Source: Marisa cornuarietis (lineage: Eukaryota > Mollusca > Gastropoda > Architaenioglossa > Ampullariidae). Taken from it: a stretch of 64,000 bases of DNA. The stretch covers positions 2,303,501 through 2,367,500 of the forward strand of contig SMMW01000087.1 of NCBI GenBank assembly GCA_004794655.1. The letters run 5' to 3'. A program made the position numbers and the translations under genes. Shown in pieces: positions 60,589 through 64,000 of the stretch. The first letter of the stretch is position 1, and the number at the start of each line of letters is the position of its first letter. The notes under the pieces were generated by a model. That model did not search any database and had not been told where the DNA came from. It was given only the letters and a program-made list of their open reading frames with translations.

Positions 60589-61695
60589 CGTGCCTCCAAG
60601 TGTGTGTGTAGAAGGTGGGGAATATATATATATATATATATAAACATTTATAATTTACACGTGTTTCTTTTGTGAGATTATATGTCAGAGTAGTGGTGGG
60701 CGAAGAGATAATATCAATGCATTCCTGCACTTAAAATATAAACAACATTCTTTATTATTTTTTCCTGCTAGGTAAGTTCTTAACTTTGACTATACTAGTA
60801 TTCATCGTAACTAACCCTGGTAGGCACAGAATCAACGTACAATATTTATTAACATACTTTAATCCTGATTTGATTATATAATGTTATTGCTTTTGTTTCT
60901 TAGATATTTTAAATGTATCCCATGAACTATAGAATTATTGAACTAAAATTTTCAAGTTTCTTTGCTGCAAACGTATTTATTCTCGTAATTAACCAGTTAT
61001 CATTCATGGGTTCAGTTCATTAGCTTTTGCTGTGTTTGGAAAGCATCCGAAATAGCTATATCTCTGCAACTTATTATTATTATTATTTATTGCAGCCGAG
61101 ACTTTGTGTGTAGGAAGTATTGATGCTTGCGTATGACTGTCACAAATTCTTCCAGTGATAAGATTAATTCAAATTCTCATAGCAGAAAATAAATTCAAGC
61201 ATTTATTATCTACTTGTTATTGTCTGTAGTATCTAGTAAAGGTAAAAACGTTAATATTTTTATTTTCTTTGCTTTTCTTTATTTAAGTGAGGTCCTGAAA
61301 ACCTTTTGTGACTCTCTTTCCTAATGTCTCTAGAAAAATAAGAATCTTGTCTGAAACGAGAAAATAATAATGATTAACATGAAAGAGTATATGACAAGTT
61401 TATTTAGAAATGTGTATATATATATATATATATGCATATATAAAAGCAAAGTAAAGAAGCTGGTAATCTCACACACATAGAACATGGTATTCATACACTA
61501 ACATGGAGCACGCTATGTATGCACTAACATGGAGCATGATACTCACACAATAACATTACATGTCCACACGAGTACAAGTAAAGACATCACAGGTAGTAAC
61601 TAATTGTGCACATTATGACAACTTTTTCTCTCTTTATTTCTCGCACACACACACACACACACACCCACACCCACACCACAACACACACACACACG

Positions 61696-61736
<41 letters not shown>

Positions 61737-61800
61737 AGACGTATGCAGAGGCCATATGAACATGTTTGTAATATAACTCATCACGGTTATATTAAAGTAG
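60330..61800 (+). other. Copy C 3' flank, shared with copy B
   Basis: Collinear with 49112-50700. It contains GT/GA and AT microsatellites (60545-60590, 60624-60642, 61416-61432) and a CA array at 61646-61734. No gene seen. The match ends near 61805, marking the end of the duplicated unit. Confidence 0.65.
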
Positions 61801-63834
61801 GAATCTAACCCAATGAAAAGATTTGTTTCGGGCAAATTTCTGACCTGAAGTACGCAACCAGCACCTCTTGTATGTAAATTAATTGTCCTGGCAGTGCCTC
61901 GAGGTGAGGCATTTGTACATTGTACTCTAGACCAGAGACTCATTGGCAGGACAGTGACCTATGGCCTTGTCGGGATTGTGTGGACAGGCTTCTGGGCTTC
62001 ACGAATCGCTTCGATGGTGGACGTAGTCATATGTATTACTAAGAATTAATAGTTTAATGAAGTGGACTTCCGCTTCATCCATACGGCTACTGTCTGTTAC
62101 AAGTAAAACGGGACACATCTTCGACAGTTTTTACTCTTCTTGAAGTACATGGAAACGGACATAAGTGCAGATCCAAGCAGTGGTCTAGCATTTAGTAAAG
62201 GTGAACAGAAAGTAATAAAGATGTAATAGCTACAAGGATGACAGCAAGTGTTCGCGTTTACAGAGAAAATGATATGCTTGTTTCCTTTGTAGCAAATGTA
62301 GATAAAATTCTTCAGATATATGGAGCTGTTTAGGTTGAGTAATAATTACTTCCTCTTCAAAACAAAAATAATAATGAATATTTACTATTTGACAAACTTT
62401 TCATGCAACTGTTCTCGTCTAGTATCAACGTCAGTTACATCCAGTGTAACTACCTGTTGTTTGGGCTTACCAACAAAAATGTCAAATATGCTATCTTTAT
62501 TTACTTCCCCATTTGATAAACTTCATTTCTTATGATATATGTATGTATATATATATATTTATTATTTGTTCAATAGTCTGTGGTCAGGCCTATGGAAGTT
62601 TTGCCATGTGTTATATTCTATATTTCTGTCTCACGATTTAAAATGTTAGGGATGGGAAAGGGAGGGGTTATTTTACTTTTTGCGTTTATTTTCACGCTAA
62701 ATAGAGAACAAATTCTAAATAAAGAGTTCTTTATCATAACCATTATTACTATCACTATAACTTGAAGCCACAAAACTATCCGTTTAAAATGCCTTCATAA
62801 TACAAAGAAATTTTTTGAATTTTAAGGTCAACGCACCTCTTATCATATCATGACAATTATTATTACTAAAGTGTAACTACCTTCTTATACGGTGCAAATA
62901 TAAGGCATGTGTAGACTGAGTTGTTTCATTATTTAATTTTTACATGTACATAGAATAACAACAAAATGTTGAGACCCCCTATGATTTTATTATATTTACT
63001 GGCATATGCATGTTTATGTAAGATTCCAATACAATACTAGGACTTCAATAATAGGTTTCAGGCCCATACTCAAGCTGTGTGGTGGCTCAAAACTGAGTAG
63101 GCACACATCATCATAAAGACAGTTTAATCTACATTGTTCCCAACAAGTTTATTTGTACATTCATACACACGTATCCACATTTATCTATACATGATTGCAT
63201 GCATACAGTATTAAGCGCAGCTATATCTCTGAATTTCTTTGGGAGACAATAAAAATATAAAATTAATGCAAATGTAAGCATTGAGAAATGGTCTTTTCGC
63301 CGAGCTAAAGGTAACACCTATGAACAAGGGAATGTGTTGATTATAACGATAGCTCGTTACCTTTGTTATTATGTCCAGGTATTTTGGTGTCTGACAGTGT
63401 TAAACAAGTAAACAATTCTGCGTTCACTCACTACACTATCATTGCTGGCAGACAACCAAAAGCACACATCAATTATAACAGTCCCTTTATCCTTGTTGAT
63501 ATATATATATATATATATCCCGTGTCAACTAACATTTAAGAGTTTCGTGTTCACTTTGTTTTTCTCTGTTTTGTAGAGGTACTCCCTCTAAAACTTAAGT
63601 ATAAATGACTACAATCTATCTCGGTCAGAGATGTTTTTTTACAGAAAACTTCTTCAGTGTAAAGGTGAACTAAACGTACCTTTACTGCGTTCAGTTGAAC
63701 ATGTCACGTTGGTGTGAAGAACCGTTAGAGAATTTCGTTTTTAATCTAGGGATAGCAGTGGGGCAAAATCTATGTAGCTAACATAAACATCGCCATTCAG
63801 TCGCACATCAGACAGGCAGACAAATAATAATAAT

Positions 63835-63868
<34 letters not shown>

Positions 63869-64000
63869 GATTTCTGTAGTGCTTTACCCCATCATAAAAG
63901 GTAGGTTCAAAACGCTCTACAAAAGAAAACATACACACAGCTGATCTCAAAAACAAAAAGTGCATGGTGAGCCCTGTTAGTGTAGCTACTCATGTTAATA
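61801..64000. other. Intergenic DNA, no gene seen
   Basis: AT-rich sequence with short (AT)n tracts (62551-62560, 63499-63518). At 63822-63935 a (TAA)n array is followed by GATTTCTGTAGTGCTTTACC, the minus-strand 3' end of a CR1/L2-like LINE or SINE. Confidence 0.5.

Overview
The window is eukaryotic nuclear DNA, almost certainly from an invertebrate animal; a gastropod or other mollusc is my best guess (inference). Genes have GT-AG introns. The sequence is AT-rich and full of (CA)n/(GT)n arrays, CR1/L2-like LINE remnants with (TTA)n tails, a tRNA-derived SINE and Ty3/Gypsy elements. Nothing bacterial was seen (no operons, CRISPR or Shine-Dalgarno spacing). Most long open frames are microsatellites or transposon shadows, so the genes had to be rebuilt exon by exon.

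Layout. 1-6.9 kb: repeats only (LINE endonuclease and RT remnants, a short inverted-repeat element, an LTR-like repeat, a SINE inside a LINE). 7.1-12.6 kb: two complete conserved housekeeping genes transcribed divergently from a 275-bp shared promoter. UQCRB (complex III subunit 7; minus strand, 4 exons, 111 aa) and an HS1BP3-like PX-domain gene (plus strand, 7 exons, 406 aa) both join in frame at every splice junction. 12.9-18.3 kb: LINE, SINE and decayed Gypsy sequence.

18.3-61.8 kb: three tandem, diverged copies (A, B, C) of a gene I do not recognise. The complete copy, B (39259-49111, 10 exons, 279 aa), reads as a signal peptide, two six-cysteine domains of matching cysteine spacing and exon structure, a Thr/Ser-rich mucin-like stalk on two exons, an Asn/Gly-rich segment, and a hydrophobic C-terminus that suits a GPI signal or a membrane anchor. 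Copy A keeps the whole cysteine-rich part but has lost the last three exons and carries a Gypsy insertion in an intron. Copy C has lost both cysteine domains and one stalk exon. Exon differences between A and B are mostly amino-acid changing in the signal peptide and the first part of the ectodomain. This locus is the main candidate for something undescribed: a rapidly changing family of cell-surface or secreted glycoproteins.

Between the copies lie co-duplicated fragments: a broken 3' end of HS1BP3 (31.7-32.5 kb), its downstream intergenic DNA, and Gypsy and LINE debris. Several insertions are precisely bounded by comparing paralogous copies: a 3.5-kb Gypsy derivative with gag-protease but no RT/integrase core, a 1142-bp solo LTR with 5-bp target duplications, a 1419-bp TG...CA element inside a LINE, and small LINE tails. 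61.8-64 kb: no gene seen.
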